Assembly: GCF_001651855.1 (NCBI RefSeq)
Contig: NZ_LNQC01000040.1
Location: 1-64,000 of the forward strand
Source of the DNA: Sinorhizobium americanum
Lineage (GTDB): Bacteria; Pseudomonadota; Alphaproteobacteria; Rhizobiales; Rhizobiaceae
Direction: 5' to 3'
Length of the DNA stretch: 64,000 bases
Shown here piece by piece: positions 25,690 to 34,679 of this stretch. The notes under the pieces are model-generated. The model saw only the letters and a list, made by a program, of their open reading frames with translations. It was not told the origin of the DNA and did no database searches. The first letter of the stretch is position 1. Every line of letters starts with the position of its first letter. Both the position numbers and the translations under genes were made by a program.

Positions 25690-25740
25690 TGAATCGCTGC
25701 AGGGGCAGCCAAAATGCATGGCGGCCCCTGCAGCGATTCA
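25690..25740. repeat. 17-bp perfect palindrome after the RTX gene
   Basis: TGAATCGCTGCAGGGGC (25690-25706) and its exact complement at 25724-25740 enclose a 17-nt loop. There is no T-run, so it may terminate transcription poorly, protect the mRNA 3' end, or be an intergenic palindromic element. Confidence 0.7.
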
Positions 25741-25789
25741 CACCTGTCTTCGAGAGCCGCTGGCAGCCGCTGTCGAGAAGGTCGGCGCA

Positions 25790-26095
25790 TCAAGCCCGGT
25801 GCGCGGATCTTCGCCAGCTGGAAATCAGCCTTAGCCAGGGCGCCGAATGGAAGGCGCTCATCAGCGCGTACATCGGTACCATGCCGGTCAGGCCGGACGC
25901 ATCGCCGGCCGCCGCGCAGAGCATGTCCTGCGGGCCGTCAAGCAGGCCGGTCAGCACTGCCATGACGGCGAAGGTCGGCGCTGCCGCGAAGGACAGCCAA
26001 TCAGCTGTCCTTAGGGCGTTGGCGTTGCAGCTGGAGGCATCGGCAGACCCGCTACCGGCGGCCGTCGTCCCCGAGCAATTGGAGTGGCGCAACAT
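25790..26095 (-). CDS. Small hydrophobic hypothetical protein, partner of the DUF899 gene
   Basis: A 101-residue protein with a polar Ser/Ala-rich first third, then TADWLSFAAAPTFAVMAVLT, then GPQDMLCAAAG and GMVPMYALMSAFHSAPWLRL. This pattern (DML-C-A, GMVPMY-LMSAFHS-PWL) is one I recall from rhizobial hypothetical proteins next to DUF899 genes. It has one to two membrane-embedded helices. It begins only 6 bp after the DUF899 stop on the same strand, so the two form an operon. Function unknown. Confidence 0.66.
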   Translation of the reverse strand: MLRHSNCSGTTAAGSGSADASSCNANALRTADWLSFAAAPTFAVMAVLTGLLDGPQDMLCAAAGDASGLTGMVPMYALMSAFHSAPWLRLISSWRRSAHRA

Positions 26096-26101
26096 TGGCA
26101 G

Positions 26102-26899
26102 TCAGCCCTGGCCATACTCGTCGTGCCGGCGCCACCAGACGCCGGTCTCGTTGCGCCCCAGCGGCGCACGGTCGAGCCACTGATACATGCCCCATATGCC
26201 GTCCAGTCCGCGCGCATAGCTGGAATAGCTATGGTAGACGACGCCGTCCTCGAGCACGAAGGCGCTGAGCCCCGGCCTGTCGCGCGTATAGGTGGCGACG
26301 TCGGTTCCGGTCATGGCTGCGATCTGGGCGACCGGTCCCTCGCTGCCGCGCAACTGCCATTCCTGCACGGTCTTTCCTGCAAGCGGCTCGGGTGCGGGCG
26401 GCTCGCGGCGGAAGTTGTATTCGATGCGGCCCTCTCGCTGTTCATCCGCGGTGAACCAGACGCTGAAATCGCGATTGAAATCGCCATCGTTCGAGGACGC
26501 CCAGGGAAAGCTCCAGCCCATCCGCCGCTTGTAGGCCTGCAGCTTTGCGAGCGGCGCGCGGGATATCGCCGAAAAGGCGACGTCGTGGTTCTCGAGATGG
26601 ACGACGATGCCGTTGAATCCGTCGGCGATCGCGGAGCAGGAGGGGCATCCGGCGGTGTAATCCGGCCCGAACATGAAATGGTAGACGAGCAGTTGCGAGC
26701 GGCCCCGGAAAAGGTCCCTGAGCGAGGCACTGCCTGCGTCGGTCTCGAAGCGGTAATCCTTGTCGATCCTGACCCAGGGCAAGGCCTGGCGCTGCCGCGC
26801 CAGCTCGTCGCTCCGGCGGGTCAGCTCCTTCTCGGCCTTCAGCAGTTCCAGCCGGGCGGCCAGCCATTCTTCGCGTGTCCCGGTCCTGTTTTCCGTCAT
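26102..26899 (-). CDS. DUF899 thioredoxin-like-fold protein
   Basis: A 265-residue cytosolic protein with the DUF899 signature: REEWLAARLELLKAEKELTR near residue 9, LPWVRIDKDYRFET, then the thioredoxin-like segment YHFMFGPDYTAGCPSCSAIA with a CPSC motif at about residues 85-88. Further conserved text is SRAPLAKLQAYKRRMGWSFP and the C-terminal GMYQWLDRAP. The CxxC suggests a redox or peroxiredoxin-like chemistry, but no activity is established for the family. It is divergent from an HTH regulator gene with 91 bp between start codons, and operonic with the small membrane protein downstream. Confidence 0.9.
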   Translation of the reverse strand: MTENRTGTREEWLAARLELLKAEKELTRRSDELARQRQALPWVRIDKDYRFETDAGSASLRDLFRGRSQLLVYHFMFGPDYTAGCPSCSAIADGFNGIVVHLENHDVAFSAISRAPLAKLQAYKRRMGWSFPWASSNDGDFNRDFSVWFTADEQREGRIEYNFRREPPAPEPLAGKTVQEWQLRGSEGPVAQIAAMTGTDVATYTRDRPGLSAFVLEDGVVYHSYSSYARGLDGIWGMYQWLDRAPLGRNETGVWWRRHDEYGQG

Positions 26900-26990
26900 C
26901 GCCTGTCTCCTCTTTCGGCTCGATGGGTCACGGCATAGAGTTAGCGCCGGACGTGGAGGCGGTGGGAGTTACAAGTGTGACGGGATTTCG

Positions 26991-28208
26991 ATGGACTCGC
27001 TGATCACCGCTGCGGCGCGCGCGCTCGCGACGGGAGACCCGCTCGGCGCCTTGAAGCGGGTTGCGCTGCGCGACGATCCGCCCGCGCTGGCGCTGAGGGG
27101 TATCGCCATGGCCCAGCTCGGCGACTTTGCGCGGGCAAAGACCCTCCTCAGGAATGCCGGACGCGCCTTCGGTCCGAGGGAGGCGATGGCCCGCGCGAGA
27201 TGCGTCGTCGCCGAGGCCGAAATCGCCCTTGTCTCGCGCGATCTCTCCTGGCCCGAGAAGGCGCTCGACACGGCACGGGCGACGCTCGAAAAGCATCGCG
27301 ACTGGGTAAATGCCGCGCATGCACGCAATCTCAAGGTGAGGCGCCTGCTCCTGGTCGGCCGGCTGGACGAGGCCGAGCGTGCGCTCGCCGAGATCGACCC
27401 CGACCCGCTTCCGCCCGCCGCGCGGGCCGCCTACGAGCTGGTCGTGGCCGGGATCGCAATCCGGCGCCTCAGGACCAAGGCAGCCCGGGCAGCGCTTGCG
27501 CGCGCCGAGCAAGCCGCGCACGAAGCCGATATTCCCGCACTGGCGGCGGAGGTCGCAAGCGCATCCCTCGTCCTTGACTCCCCGGCGGCACGGCTGATCG
27601 CCCGGGGCGGGTCGCGCCCCTTGCTGCTCGAGGAAGTCGAAACATTGCTGGCGTCGAAGGCGCTTGTGGTGGACGCCTGTCGCCATGTCGTGCGGGGCGG
27701 AAGCGCGGCGGTGTCGCTTGCGACGCGGCCGGTTCTCTTCGCGCTGGCGCGCGCGCTCGGCGAAGCCTGGCCCGGTGACGTGCCGAGAGGCGCGCTCGTC
27801 GCACGCGCCTTCCGGGCCAAGCATGCCGATGAATCGCATCGCGCACGCCTACGCGTCGAGATCGGCAGGCTCCGGGCGGAGCTCGGGACCGTGGCGGAGG
27901 TGAGGGCGACGAAGCGCGGGTTTGCCCTGGTGCCGCGCACAGGCGAGGTCGTGGTGCTGGCGCCGCCCCTTGAAGGGCAGCATGCGGCGGTGCTCGCCCT
28001 TCTTTCCGACGGGGAGGCGTGGTCGAGCTCGGCGCTGGCGATTGCCCTTGGCAGCAGCCCGCGCACGGTGCAGCGGGCCCTGGAAGCGCTTGTGGCCGCC
28101 GGCAAGGTGCAGTCCTTCGGCCGCGGCCGGGCGCGCCGCTGGATCACTCCGCCGGTGCCGGCATTCCCGACAATCTTGTTACTCCCCGGCGCGCTGCCGG
28201 GCGACTAG
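26991..28208 (+). CDS. Helix-turn-helix regulator with TPR-like helical body
   Basis: A 405-residue Ala/Arg-rich protein. Residues 1-230 look like helical TPR-type repeats (ALALRGIAMAQLGDFARAKT and RLDEAERALAEIDPDPLPP). The C-terminus carries a winged-helix/HTH (GQHAAVLALLSDGEAWSSSA, then LAIALGSSPRTVQRALEALV, then GKVQSFGRGRARRW). It resembles HTH proteins found beside beta-propeller genes in rhizobia. ATG 26991 was preferred over longer upstream frames because the TPR fold begins there. The next gene starts 45 bp downstream, so it probably regulates itself and the propeller gene. Confidence 0.75.
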   Translation: MDSLITAAARALATGDPLGALKRVALRDDPPALALRGIAMAQLGDFARAKTLLRNAGRAFGPREAMARARCVVAEAEIALVSRDLSWPEKALDTARATLEKHRDWVNAAHARNLKVRRLLLVGRLDEAERALAEIDPDPLPPAARAAYELVVAGIAIRRLRTKAARAALARAEQAAHEADIPALAAEVASASLVLDSPAARLIARGGSRPLLLEEVETLLASKALVVDACRHVVRGGSAAVSLATRPVLFALARALGEAWPGDVPRGALVARAFRAKHADESHRARLRVEIGRLRAELGTVAEVRATKRGFALVPRTGEVVVLAPPLEGQHAAVLALLSDGEAWSSSALAIALGSSPRTVQRALEALVAAGKVQSFGRGRARRWITPPVPAFPTILLLPGALPGD

Positions 28209-28253
28209 CATCAGCGCATCAGAATATCGCAACCGATCGAATGGGATGAACAC

Positions 28254-28886
28254 ATGAAACACGCTCAGGCCGAAATCCTCCGCGAATATGGACCCTTTGA
28301 GGGCGCCGACAACGTGCATGGCGTCACTTTCGACGGCGAGCATGTCTGGTTCGCTTCCGGTGACAAGCTTAATGCCTTCGATCCGGCAAGCGGTGAGACG
28401 GTGCGCTCGATCGATGTCGCTGCCCACGCCGGCACCGCCTTCGACGGCCGGCACCTCTTTCAAATCGCCGAGGACCGCATCCAGAAGATCGACCCCAAGA
28501 CCGGCCGCGTGATTTCGACGATCCCGGCGCCAGGCAACGGCGGAGACTCGGGGCTCGCCTGGGCCGAGGGAACGCTCTGGGTCGGGCAGCATCGCGGCCG
28601 GAAGATACATCAGATCGACCCCGAAACCGGCGCGGTTCTTCGTACCATCGAGTCCAACCGCGTCGTTACCGGTGTGACCTGGATAGATGGCGAGCTTTGG
28701 CACGGCACCTGGGAGGGTGACGAGAGCGAGGTGAGGCGGGTCGATCCTGAGTCCGGCAAGGTGTTGGAGACCCTCGACATGCCCGCGGGAATGGGCGTAT
28801 CGGGTCTCGAATCCGATGGCGGCGATCGGTTCTTCTGCGGCGGCGGAAAGAGCGGGAAGGTAAGGACGGTGCGGCGGCCGAAGTGA
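28254..28886 (+). CDS. Six-bladed beta-propeller-like protein (glutamine-cyclotransferase/YncE type)
   Basis: A 210-residue protein of repeated beta-propeller blades: VTFDGEHVWFASGDKLNAFD, then GRHLFQIAEDRIQKIDPKTG, GTLWVGQHRGRKIHQIDPET and GELWHGTWEGDESEVRRVDP. No signal peptide is visible, so it is cytosolic. The blade pattern is close to glutamine cyclotransferase and YncE/streptogramin-lyase-like propellers, but the catalytic residues cannot be judged. It probably forms an operon with the HTH gene upstream; it may bind a small ligand that the regulator senses. Confidence 0.7.
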   Translation: MKHAQAEILREYGPFEGADNVHGVTFDGEHVWFASGDKLNAFDPASGETVRSIDVAAHAGTAFDGRHLFQIAEDRIQKIDPKTGRVISTIPAPGNGGDSGLAWAEGTLWVGQHRGRKIHQIDPETGAVLRTIESNRVVTGVTWIDGELWHGTWEGDESEVRRVDPESGKVLETLDMPAGMGVSGLESDGGDRFFCGGGKSGKVRTVRRPK

Positions 28887-28929
28887 GGCTTTGTCGCTGA
28901 TCGTGGCTCCGCTGATCCCGTTATTTAAT

Positions 28930-30693
28930 CTAGAGGGAGATTCCGGCCTCGCGGAGACCGTCCACCAGCCGATCGAGCAGATTGGGATCGCGGTAGGGTA
29001 AAGCCCGCCGCAGGTGATCGAAGGAAAAGCTGGGGTTGACCTCCAATACCTCGCGCCAATAGCGCCGCGCTTCCTCGTGGCGCCCGATGCGACCATAAAG
29101 GCAGGCGAGATAAAAACGCGTCATGTCCGATCGTGGCGAAAGCGTCAGCCGACGCTTGAACGCGATCTCCGCCTCGTCAAAACGCCCGAGGCTTAAGAGA
29201 GCCCGACCCTGGAAATGCAGAGACAGGTCGAATTGCGGATCAAGCCGGTGGGCTCGTGCGTATAGCTCCAGGGCTTCCTCGTGCCGACCCTGGAAATCCC
29301 TTATGGTGCCGAGTGCGGTCTGGGCGCTGGCCAAATTGGGATCGAGCTCGATCGCCCGCTGTGCGGCGTCCTCCGCCTCGTCGAGACGCCGCATCCAGGA
29401 AAGAGCAAGTGAGAGTGCGTGAGGGCCTAACGGCTCGGTGTCGTCCGTATCGATTGCCTTCCGGGCCAGCTCGAGCGCCTGTGTGAGATATTCAGGTGTC
29501 GCGTCGTTCCACCGATTGATAAAATCGGTCAAGGCGATGATCGCAAGCGAAGCATAAGCAGCTGCCAATGCGGGATCGATCGCAATGGCGCGCTGCAGCA
29601 TGCCGCGTGCTTCCAGGGAGGATTGGGCGTTGAACTGCACGATGGCCTGACGGGCACGAACGAGCAGGTCATAGGCTTCCGGATCCACCTTGCCGCGGAC
29701 CTCGCGGCGCTCCTCTTCCCCGGCTGTCAGCTTCACTCTGAGCGCATTGACGATTGTGCGGGTCACTTCATCCTGAACCGCGAAGATATCTTCAAGCCCG
29801 CGATCGTAGCGCTCCGCCCACAGATGACCGCCCGTGGTGCCGTCGATCATCTGGGCGTTGATGCGGATGCGGTCGGCAGCTCTGCGCACGCTCCCTTCCA
29901 GGACGTAGCGGACGCCGAGGTCCCGGCTCACCTTGCGGATGTCCGGCGTCGTGCCCTTGTAGGCGAAAGAGGAATTGCGCGCGATGACGAATAGGCCGGA
30001 GACCTTCGAGAGATCCGTGATGATGTCCTCGGTTATGCCATCCGCGAAATAGCCCTGCTCCGGGTCGCCGGACATGTTGTCGAAGGGTAGAACGGCGATG
30101 GAGGGCTTCTTTGGAAGTTGCGGCGGGGCCTTGCCAGCAATCTCGACGGGAGCGCTCGTACGGTCGTCCGGTGACCAGGTCCAGATGTGGACCTGGCGCT
30201 CGATGTTCTTGACGGCGTGATAACCGCCGTCGACGAACCCAAGTCCGATGCGCCCGTGCACATATTCATGGATACCATCCGAAATCGCCACGCCGCCAGG
30301 ATCCGCAAGTGCCTCGATCCGGGCCGCCACATTCACGCCATCGCCGTAGAGATCGCTGTCCTCGACCATGATATCGCCGAGGTTAACGCCGACCCGGAGG
30401 AGGATCGCCCGCTCGTCCGGCGTGGCTCTGTTCGCAGCCGCCATGGCCTGCTGAAGTGCGGCCGCGCATTCAACAGCGTTTACCGCGCTGCCGAACTCCA
30501 CAAGCATGCCGTCGCCGGTCCTCTTGAAGACGCGGCCTTGATGCGTTTCGACCAGCGGCTCCAGCACCTCTTTCCAACGCGCCATCAGCAGGGTGTGCGT
30601 GCTCTTCTCATCCCTCTCCATGAGCCGGCTATAACCGACTACGTCGGCCGCCAAGATGGCGGCAAGCCGGCGTCTGATGGTTTCATTGGCCAT
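28930..30693 (-). CDS. Class III adenylate/guanylate cyclase fused to a TolB-like domain and TPR repeats
   Basis: A 587-residue protein. Residues 8-175 are a class III nucleotide cyclase domain (AAILAADVVGYSRLMERDEK with metal Asp18, and VFKRTGDGMLVEFGS with the second Asp). Residues about 195-310 form a TolB-like N-terminal fold (SIAVLPFDNMSGDPEQGYFA; GGHLWAERYDRGLEDIFAVQ). The C-terminus is TPR repeats (DEAEDAAQRAIELDPNLASA; HEEALELYARAHRLDPQFDL). This three-part layout is common and expanded in Sinorhizobium. ATG 30693 was chosen; TTG 30699 is better spaced from AGGAAGG and may be real. Cyclic AMP synthesis is likely; the input signal is unknown. Confidence 0.9.
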   Translation of the reverse strand: MANETIRRRLAAILAADVVGYSRLMERDEKSTHTLLMARWKEVLEPLVETHQGRVFKRTGDGMLVEFGSAVNAVECAAALQQAMAAANRATPDERAILLRVGVNLGDIMVEDSDLYGDGVNVAARIEALADPGGVAISDGIHEYVHGRIGLGFVDGGYHAVKNIERQVHIWTWSPDDRTSAPVEIAGKAPPQLPKKPSIAVLPFDNMSGDPEQGYFADGITEDIITDLSKVSGLFVIARNSSFAYKGTTPDIRKVSRDLGVRYVLEGSVRRAADRIRINAQMIDGTTGGHLWAERYDRGLEDIFAVQDEVTRTIVNALRVKLTAGEEERREVRGKVDPEAYDLLVRARQAIVQFNAQSSLEARGMLQRAIAIDPALAAAYASLAIIALTDFINRWNDATPEYLTQALELARKAIDTDDTEPLGPHALSLALSWMRRLDEAEDAAQRAIELDPNLASAQTALGTIRDFQGRHEEALELYARAHRLDPQFDLSLHFQGRALLSLGRFDEAEIAFKRRLTLSPRSDMTRFYLACLYGRIGRHEEARRYWREVLEVNPSFSFDHLRRALPYRDPNLLDRLVDGLREAGISL

Positions 30694-30964
30694 GAGCAAT
30701 GGCGCCTTCCTAGCACCTTTGTCGATTTTACTGGCGTCTTGCTTCGCTGTCTATTCGGCAAAGGCCTTGGTCGGCTGCTAGCGCCAGACCACGGTTATCT
30801 ACCGTATGGCGGCATCGAGCCCAGAATTCGAAAGCCGACAATGTCAGTTCATTACCGGAATCGTAGGGTGTAATCGCCGCGGACTACCGACCGCTCTATA
30901 TTGGCGGTCGAACGGTTGTTGTCGTATGCTCGAGAGTGCACACCGTCTAAACGGAGTCCCGAAA

Positions 30965-31447
30965 TTGAGCGTTGCCTTCACGAAGGAAGAGAGTGCCGAA
31001 ACAGCTTCGGAAACTCTGCTGCCTGACCGCCCGATTTCGTCACATCCGAACCTTGTGACGGAAGCGGGATTGAAGGCTCTGGAAGCGCAGCTCCAACAGG
31101 CTCGCGAGGGCTATTCTGCTGCAAGCACTATAGAAGACGTGAACGAGCGCCGGCGGCAAGCTGCGGGACCCATGCGTGATCTGCGCTACTTCGCGGAAAG
31201 GGTTCGCACGGCTCAGCTGATGCCGGATCCAACTTCAGATGAAACCGTGGCCTTCGGCAGCACGGTAACCTTCAGCCGCGATGATGGGCGGGTACAGACC
31301 TATCGGATCGTCGGCGAGGACGAAGCAGACCCGAAGCTCGGGTCGATTTCGTATGTTTCTCCGGTCGCGAGGGTTCTCATGGGCAAAACGATTGGGGACG
31401 TCGTCAGCGTAGGCGATCACGAGCTCGAGATTGTCGCTATTTCTTAG
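30965..31447 (+). CDS. GreA/GreB-family transcription elongation factor-like protein
   Basis: A 160-residue protein: an N-terminal coiled coil (VTEAGLKALEAQLQQAREGY to about residue 85) and a C-terminal Gre FKBP-like domain (VAFGSTVTFSRDDGRVQTYR; VGEDEADPKLGSISYVSPVA; GKTIGDVVSV). Gre factors rescue backtracked RNA polymerase through the secondary channel. The start appears to be TTG at 30965, 8 nt after GGAG, giving SVAFTKEES as in relatives; an ATG at 30926 would add 13 unrelated residues. It is a paralogue class separate from the main GreA and may compete at the polymerase channel. Confidence 0.85.
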   Translation: MSVAFTKEESAETASETLLPDRPISSHPNLVTEAGLKALEAQLQQAREGYSAASTIEDVNERRRQAAGPMRDLRYFAERVRTAQLMPDPTSDETVAFGSTVTFSRDDGRVQTYRIVGEDEADPKLGSISYVSPVARVLMGKTIGDVVSVGDHELEIVAIS

Positions 31448-31519
31448 CGTACTCCCTTCGGCGCATGTGGTGTGATTCCGCGCGCTGGCGAGAGGGGAAT
31501 TCAATGACAAAGAAAAAAG

Positions 31520-31593
31520 TGGCTGGGGAACCTGGATTCGAACCAGGACTAACGGAGTCAGAGTCCGCTGGTCTACCGTTAACCTATTCCCCA
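31520..31593 (-). tRNA. tRNA-Gln (anticodon CUG)
   Basis: On the minus strand, 74 nt fold into a tRNA: acceptor TGGGGAA (from 31593) pairs with TTCCCCA, the T arm has GTTCGAATC, and the CCA end is encoded (31520-31522). The anticodon loop CTCTGAC gives anticodon CUG at 31561-31559, reading CAG glutamine codons. No integrated element is visible at its 3' end. Confidence 0.96.
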
Positions 31594-31882
31594 AGGCCTG
31601 CAGGCGGTGTGGTCGCCCGCGTCGGTGTGGCGGGCTTATAAACAAAAGAACCGCCGATGCAAATACCTTTTGGCAAAAAAATGCGGCCGGCCTGTGGTGA
31701 AGGTGCGATCCGTTTGTAAGGACGATGCAGAGCGTGGCCTTCGCCCCCAAGGGGTAGAGAATTGGGCCGAATCCGGGGGCTTAAAAAAAGTTTGGCGAAA
31801 AAGGGCGGCGCTGGTACAGTCGCGCCAACGCAAAATCGAGAGAGCGCCTTGAGCGGCCGGAAGGCTTCGCGCGGCGCGATGG

Positions 31883-33454
31883 TTGAGACAAGTGAAAGAC
31901 CCCGAACACGGCGCAAAGCCGTCTGAAACCGGGGCGTCGGCAGCAGGTCGTGGCGAGGCGCATAAGCTTGTGCCGCGCGGCGGCAAGGGGAAACGGAGGC
32001 GGCGCAAGCCGTCCGGTTCGCCGTCTGCAATTGCCAGCCGATCCGGGCTTTCCGGAGAGGCAGGGCGTCCCGCAGCACTGGACGAAGCGGAGCCGGCGCG
32101 CAAGCGCAAGCGGCGCCGCCGTTCGAAGGCCGCAAGGCAGCAGGGCCAGGCTCCCGCCGCCGTCTCCGGCGCCGCCCACGAGCCGGCGATCACCGACAAG
32201 AAGGGTCAGAAGCGCGGCAAGAAGGCGCGTCAAAGACGTGGTCTGCAGGGGCGGCCGCTCGCTTCCAGCGGCAAGCCGCTGGACTCCGAGCGGCTCGCGG
32301 ATACCCAACGTTCGCGCGATGTCCCGCTCGCCCAGCAGCCGCGCAAGGATGAGGTGCGCGCTCCTTATCTGGCTCCGAGCGAGCCGCCGGCGCCGCTCTA
32401 TGCGGCGCTCGATCTCGGCACCAACAATTGCCGCCTGCTGGTCGCCCAGCCGACCCGGCCGGGGCAGTTCCGCGTCGTTGACGCCTTTTCCCGCATCGTC
32501 CGGCTCGGCGAGGGCCTTGGCGCCAGCGGCAGGCTCTCCGACGATGCGATGGAGCGCTCCGTCGAGGCGTTGAAAATCTGCGCCGGCAAGCTCAACGCCC
32601 GGTCGATCCGCCGTCGCCGTCTGATCGCCACCGAGGCGGCGCGCGCCGCCGAAAATGGCGCGGCCTTCATGAAGCGCGTCGCCGAGGAAACCGGCCTCGA
32701 CCTCGAAATCATCGATCGCGAAACCGAGGCGCGGCTTGCCGTTTCCGGCTGCTCCTCGCTCGTCGATCGCGAGACCAAGTCGGTCGTGCTCTTCGACATC
32801 GGCGGCGGCTCGTCGGAAATCGCGGTGATCCGCATCGGCGACAACCGCTCGAGCCGGCTTGCCAACCACATCACCCATTGGACCTCGCTGCCCGTCGGCG
32901 TCGTCACCCTGTCCGAACGCCACGGCGGCGAGCATGTCACGCCTGATAGTTTCGAGACGATGGTGCGCGAGGTCGAAGGCATGCTCGACCGCTTCGACGG
33001 CCCCTCGGTCGAAGCGCTGGAAAGCGCCTCCGGCAGCGGCTTCCACCTGATCGGCACGTCGGGCACGGTGACGACGCTGGCCGGCGTCCATCTCGATCTG
33101 CCGCGCTACGACCGGCGCCGCGTCGACGGTCTCTGGCTCTCCGACGAGGAGGTCTCGGCGATGCAGGCGCGGCTGCTCTCCTGGGATTTCGCCGCGCGTG
33201 CCGCCAATCCCTGCATCGGTCCGGACCGGGCCGATCTGGTGCTCGCCGGCTGCGCCATCCTCGAGGCGATCCGCCGCCGCTGGCCGTCGAACCGCATGCG
33301 TGTCGCCGACCGGGGGCTCAGAGAGGGTCTGCTGACCGACATGATGGCCGATGACGGGGCCTGGCGGCGCGGGCGTCCGCGTCGCTATCAGCAGCGCGGC
33401 CCGGCCCTGGCCGGCGAAGAGCGGCAAAGGTCCCAAGAAGGGAACAAGGCATGA
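31883..33454 (+). CDS. Exopolyphosphatase/guanosine-pentaphosphatase family (Ppx/GppA) with long basic N-terminus
   Basis: A 523-residue protein. Residues about 165-490 are the Ppx/GppA actin-like fold: [20 protein letters not shown] (phosphate loop 1), [22 protein letters not shown], and [18 protein letters not shown] (loop 2). The family hydrolyses polyphosphate or pppGpp. The first 160 residues are an unusual Lys/Arg-rich disordered region ([40 protein letters not shown]), not part of the catalytic fold. The start is unclear: TTG 31883 or GTG 31892. It overlaps rlmE by 4 bp, so the basic tail may bind rRNA or polyphosphate. Activity class is not certain. Confidence 0.88.
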   Translation: MRQVKDPEHGAKPSETGASAAGRGEAHKLVPRGGKGKRRRRKPSGSPSAIASRSGLSGEAGRPAALDEAEPARKRKRRRRSKAARQQGQAPAAVSGAAHEPAITDKKGQKRGKKARQRRGLQGRPLASSGKPLDSERLADTQRSRDVPLAQQPRKDEVRAPYLAPSEPPAPLYAALDLGTNNCRLLVAQPTRPGQFRVVDAFSRIVRLGEGLGASGRLSDDAMERSVEALKICAGKLNARSIRRRRLIATEAARAAENGAAFMKRVAEETGLDLEIIDRETEARLAVSGCSSLVDRETKSVVLFDIGGGSSEIAVIRIGDNRSSRLANHITHWTSLPVGVVTLSERHGGEHVTPDSFETMVREVEGMLDRFDGPSVEALESASGSGFHLIGTSGTVTTLAGVHLDLPRYDRRRVDGLWLSDEEVSAMQARLLSWDFAARAANPCIGPDRADLVLAGCAILEAIRRRWPSNRMRVADRGLREGLLTDMMADDGAWRRGRPRRYQQRGPALAGEERQRSQEGNKA

Positions 33455-34188
33455 CGAAATCCCCGATCGGCGGCAACCGCAGCGGCCGCAAGCTCGGTCA
33501 GAAGGTGAAGAAGGGCAAGCTCAAGGCCTCCTCGCGCCGCTGGATCGAACGGCACATCAATGATCCCTACGTGCAGCGCGCCCAGCTCGAGGGCTATCGC
33601 GCCCGGGCGGCCTTCAAGCTCTTGGAGATCGACGAGAAGCACAAGATTCTGGCCGGCGCCCGGCGCATCATCGATCTCGGTGCCGCACCCGGCAGCTGGT
33701 CGCAGATCGCCGCCAAGGTGACGAATTCGACCGATGCGGATCCGCGCGTCGCTGCGATCGACTTTCTCGAGATGGATCCGATCCCGGGGGTCCGCTTCCT
33801 GCAGATGGATTTCCTCGATCCCGAAGCGCCGGAGATGCTCAAGCAGGCGATCGGCGGCACGCCCGACCTCGTCATCTCCGACATGGCGGCGCCGACCACC
33901 GGCCACCGCCAGACCGACCATCTGCGCACAATGCATCTCTGCGAGGTGGCGGCGCACTTTGCCGTCGACGTGCTCGCCAAGGGCGGGCACTTCCTGGCAA
34001 AAACCTTCCAGGGCGGTACGGAGCGCGACCTTCTCAACATGCTGAAGCAGAATTTCCGCCAGGTCATCCATGTAAAGCCGGCCTCGTCGCGCGCTGAATC
34101 GGTCGAGATGTTCCTGCTCGCCAAGGATTTCAAGGGCCGGCAGGCGGCCGACAGCGAGGAAACGGCGGAAGACGCCGCGGCGGAATAG
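33451..34188 (+). CDS. rlmE: 23S rRNA (uridine-2'-O)-methyltransferase RlmE (FtsJ/RrmJ)
   Basis: A 245-residue SAM-dependent methyltransferase that modifies the A-loop uridine of 23S rRNA during late 50S assembly. The SAM site is [17 protein letters not shown]. The K-D-K-E catalytic tetrad is visible in [32 protein letters not shown] and [12 protein letters not shown]. The N-terminal 35 residues are basic, and an acidic tail ([11 protein letters not shown]) is appended. ATG overlaps the Ppx stop codon (ATGA), so translation is coupled, a pairing typical of rhizobia. Confidence 0.95.
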   Translation: MTKSPIGGNRSGRKLGQKVKKGKLKASSRRWIERHINDPYVQRAQLEGYRARAAFKLLEIDEKHKILAGARRIIDLGAAPGSWSQIAAKVTNSTDADPRVAAIDFLEMDPIPGVRFLQMDFLDPEAPEMLKQAIGGTPDLVISDMAAPTTGHRQTDHLRTMHLCEVAAHFAVDVLAKGGHFLAKTFQGGTERDLLNMLKQNFRQVIHVKPASSRAESVEMFLLAKDFKGRQAADSEETAEDAAAE

Positions 34189-34192
34189 GACG

Positions 34193-34576
34193 ATGTTGCT
34201 TTACGTCACGGTCGGCACCAACGATCTCGAACGCGCCGGCGCCTTCTATGATCCGGTTGTCGCGACCCTGGGTTTTCGGCGGCAGCGGTGGGACGAAACC
34301 GAGATCGGCTACGGCGCCGACGGCGATGTGCGCGTCCGCTTCTGGGTGGTCACCCCGTTCAACCGCGAGCCTGCCACCTGTGGCAACGGCGTGAGCATCG
34401 CGCTCGTGGCCGAGACGCGGAGCGCCGTCGATGCCTTCCACGCGGTGGCGCTTGCTAGTGGCGGCACGGACGAGGGCGCGCCGGGGTTGCGGCCGTTCCA
34501 CGCGCATTTTTATGGCGCCTGGGTCCGCGATCTCGATGGCAACAAGATTGCCGCCGTCTGCGAACGGCCGGAATAG
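34193..34576 (+). CDS. VOC-family (glyoxalase/bleomycin-resistance fold) protein
   Basis: A 127-residue vicinal-oxygen-chelate protein: MLLYVTVGTNDLERAGAFYD at the start, a middle FWVVTPFNREPATCGNG and the closing HAHFYGAWVRDLDGNKIAAV. Metal ligands appear to be an early Thr/His position and the Glu/Asp near the end, but they are not clear enough to claim. It begins 4 bp after the rlmE stop and is probably the last gene of that operon. Substrate unknown. Confidence 0.85.
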   Translation: MLLYVTVGTNDLERAGAFYDPVVATLGFRRQRWDETEIGYGADGDVRVRFWVVTPFNREPATCGNGVSIALVAETRSAVDAFHAVALASGGTDEGAPGLRPFHAHFYGAWVRDLDGNKIAAVCERPE

Positions 34577-34679
34577 GGCAGGATACGTACGGCCTGCCTG
34601 AGAAGACAATCGAGGTGGAACCCACCCCCTGCCCGGCAGGGCAGAGGGGCTACGGCCGGCGATGTTCCTGTAGGACGCT

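Noticed and set aside
31520-31620. tRNA-Gln as an integration site
   Set aside because: No duplicated 3' end, integrase gene or composition change is visible on either side.
31781-33436. A 551-codon minus-strand frame opposite the Ppx gene
   Set aside because: Antisense shadow in high-GC sequence; the plus-strand gene has clear conserved motifs.
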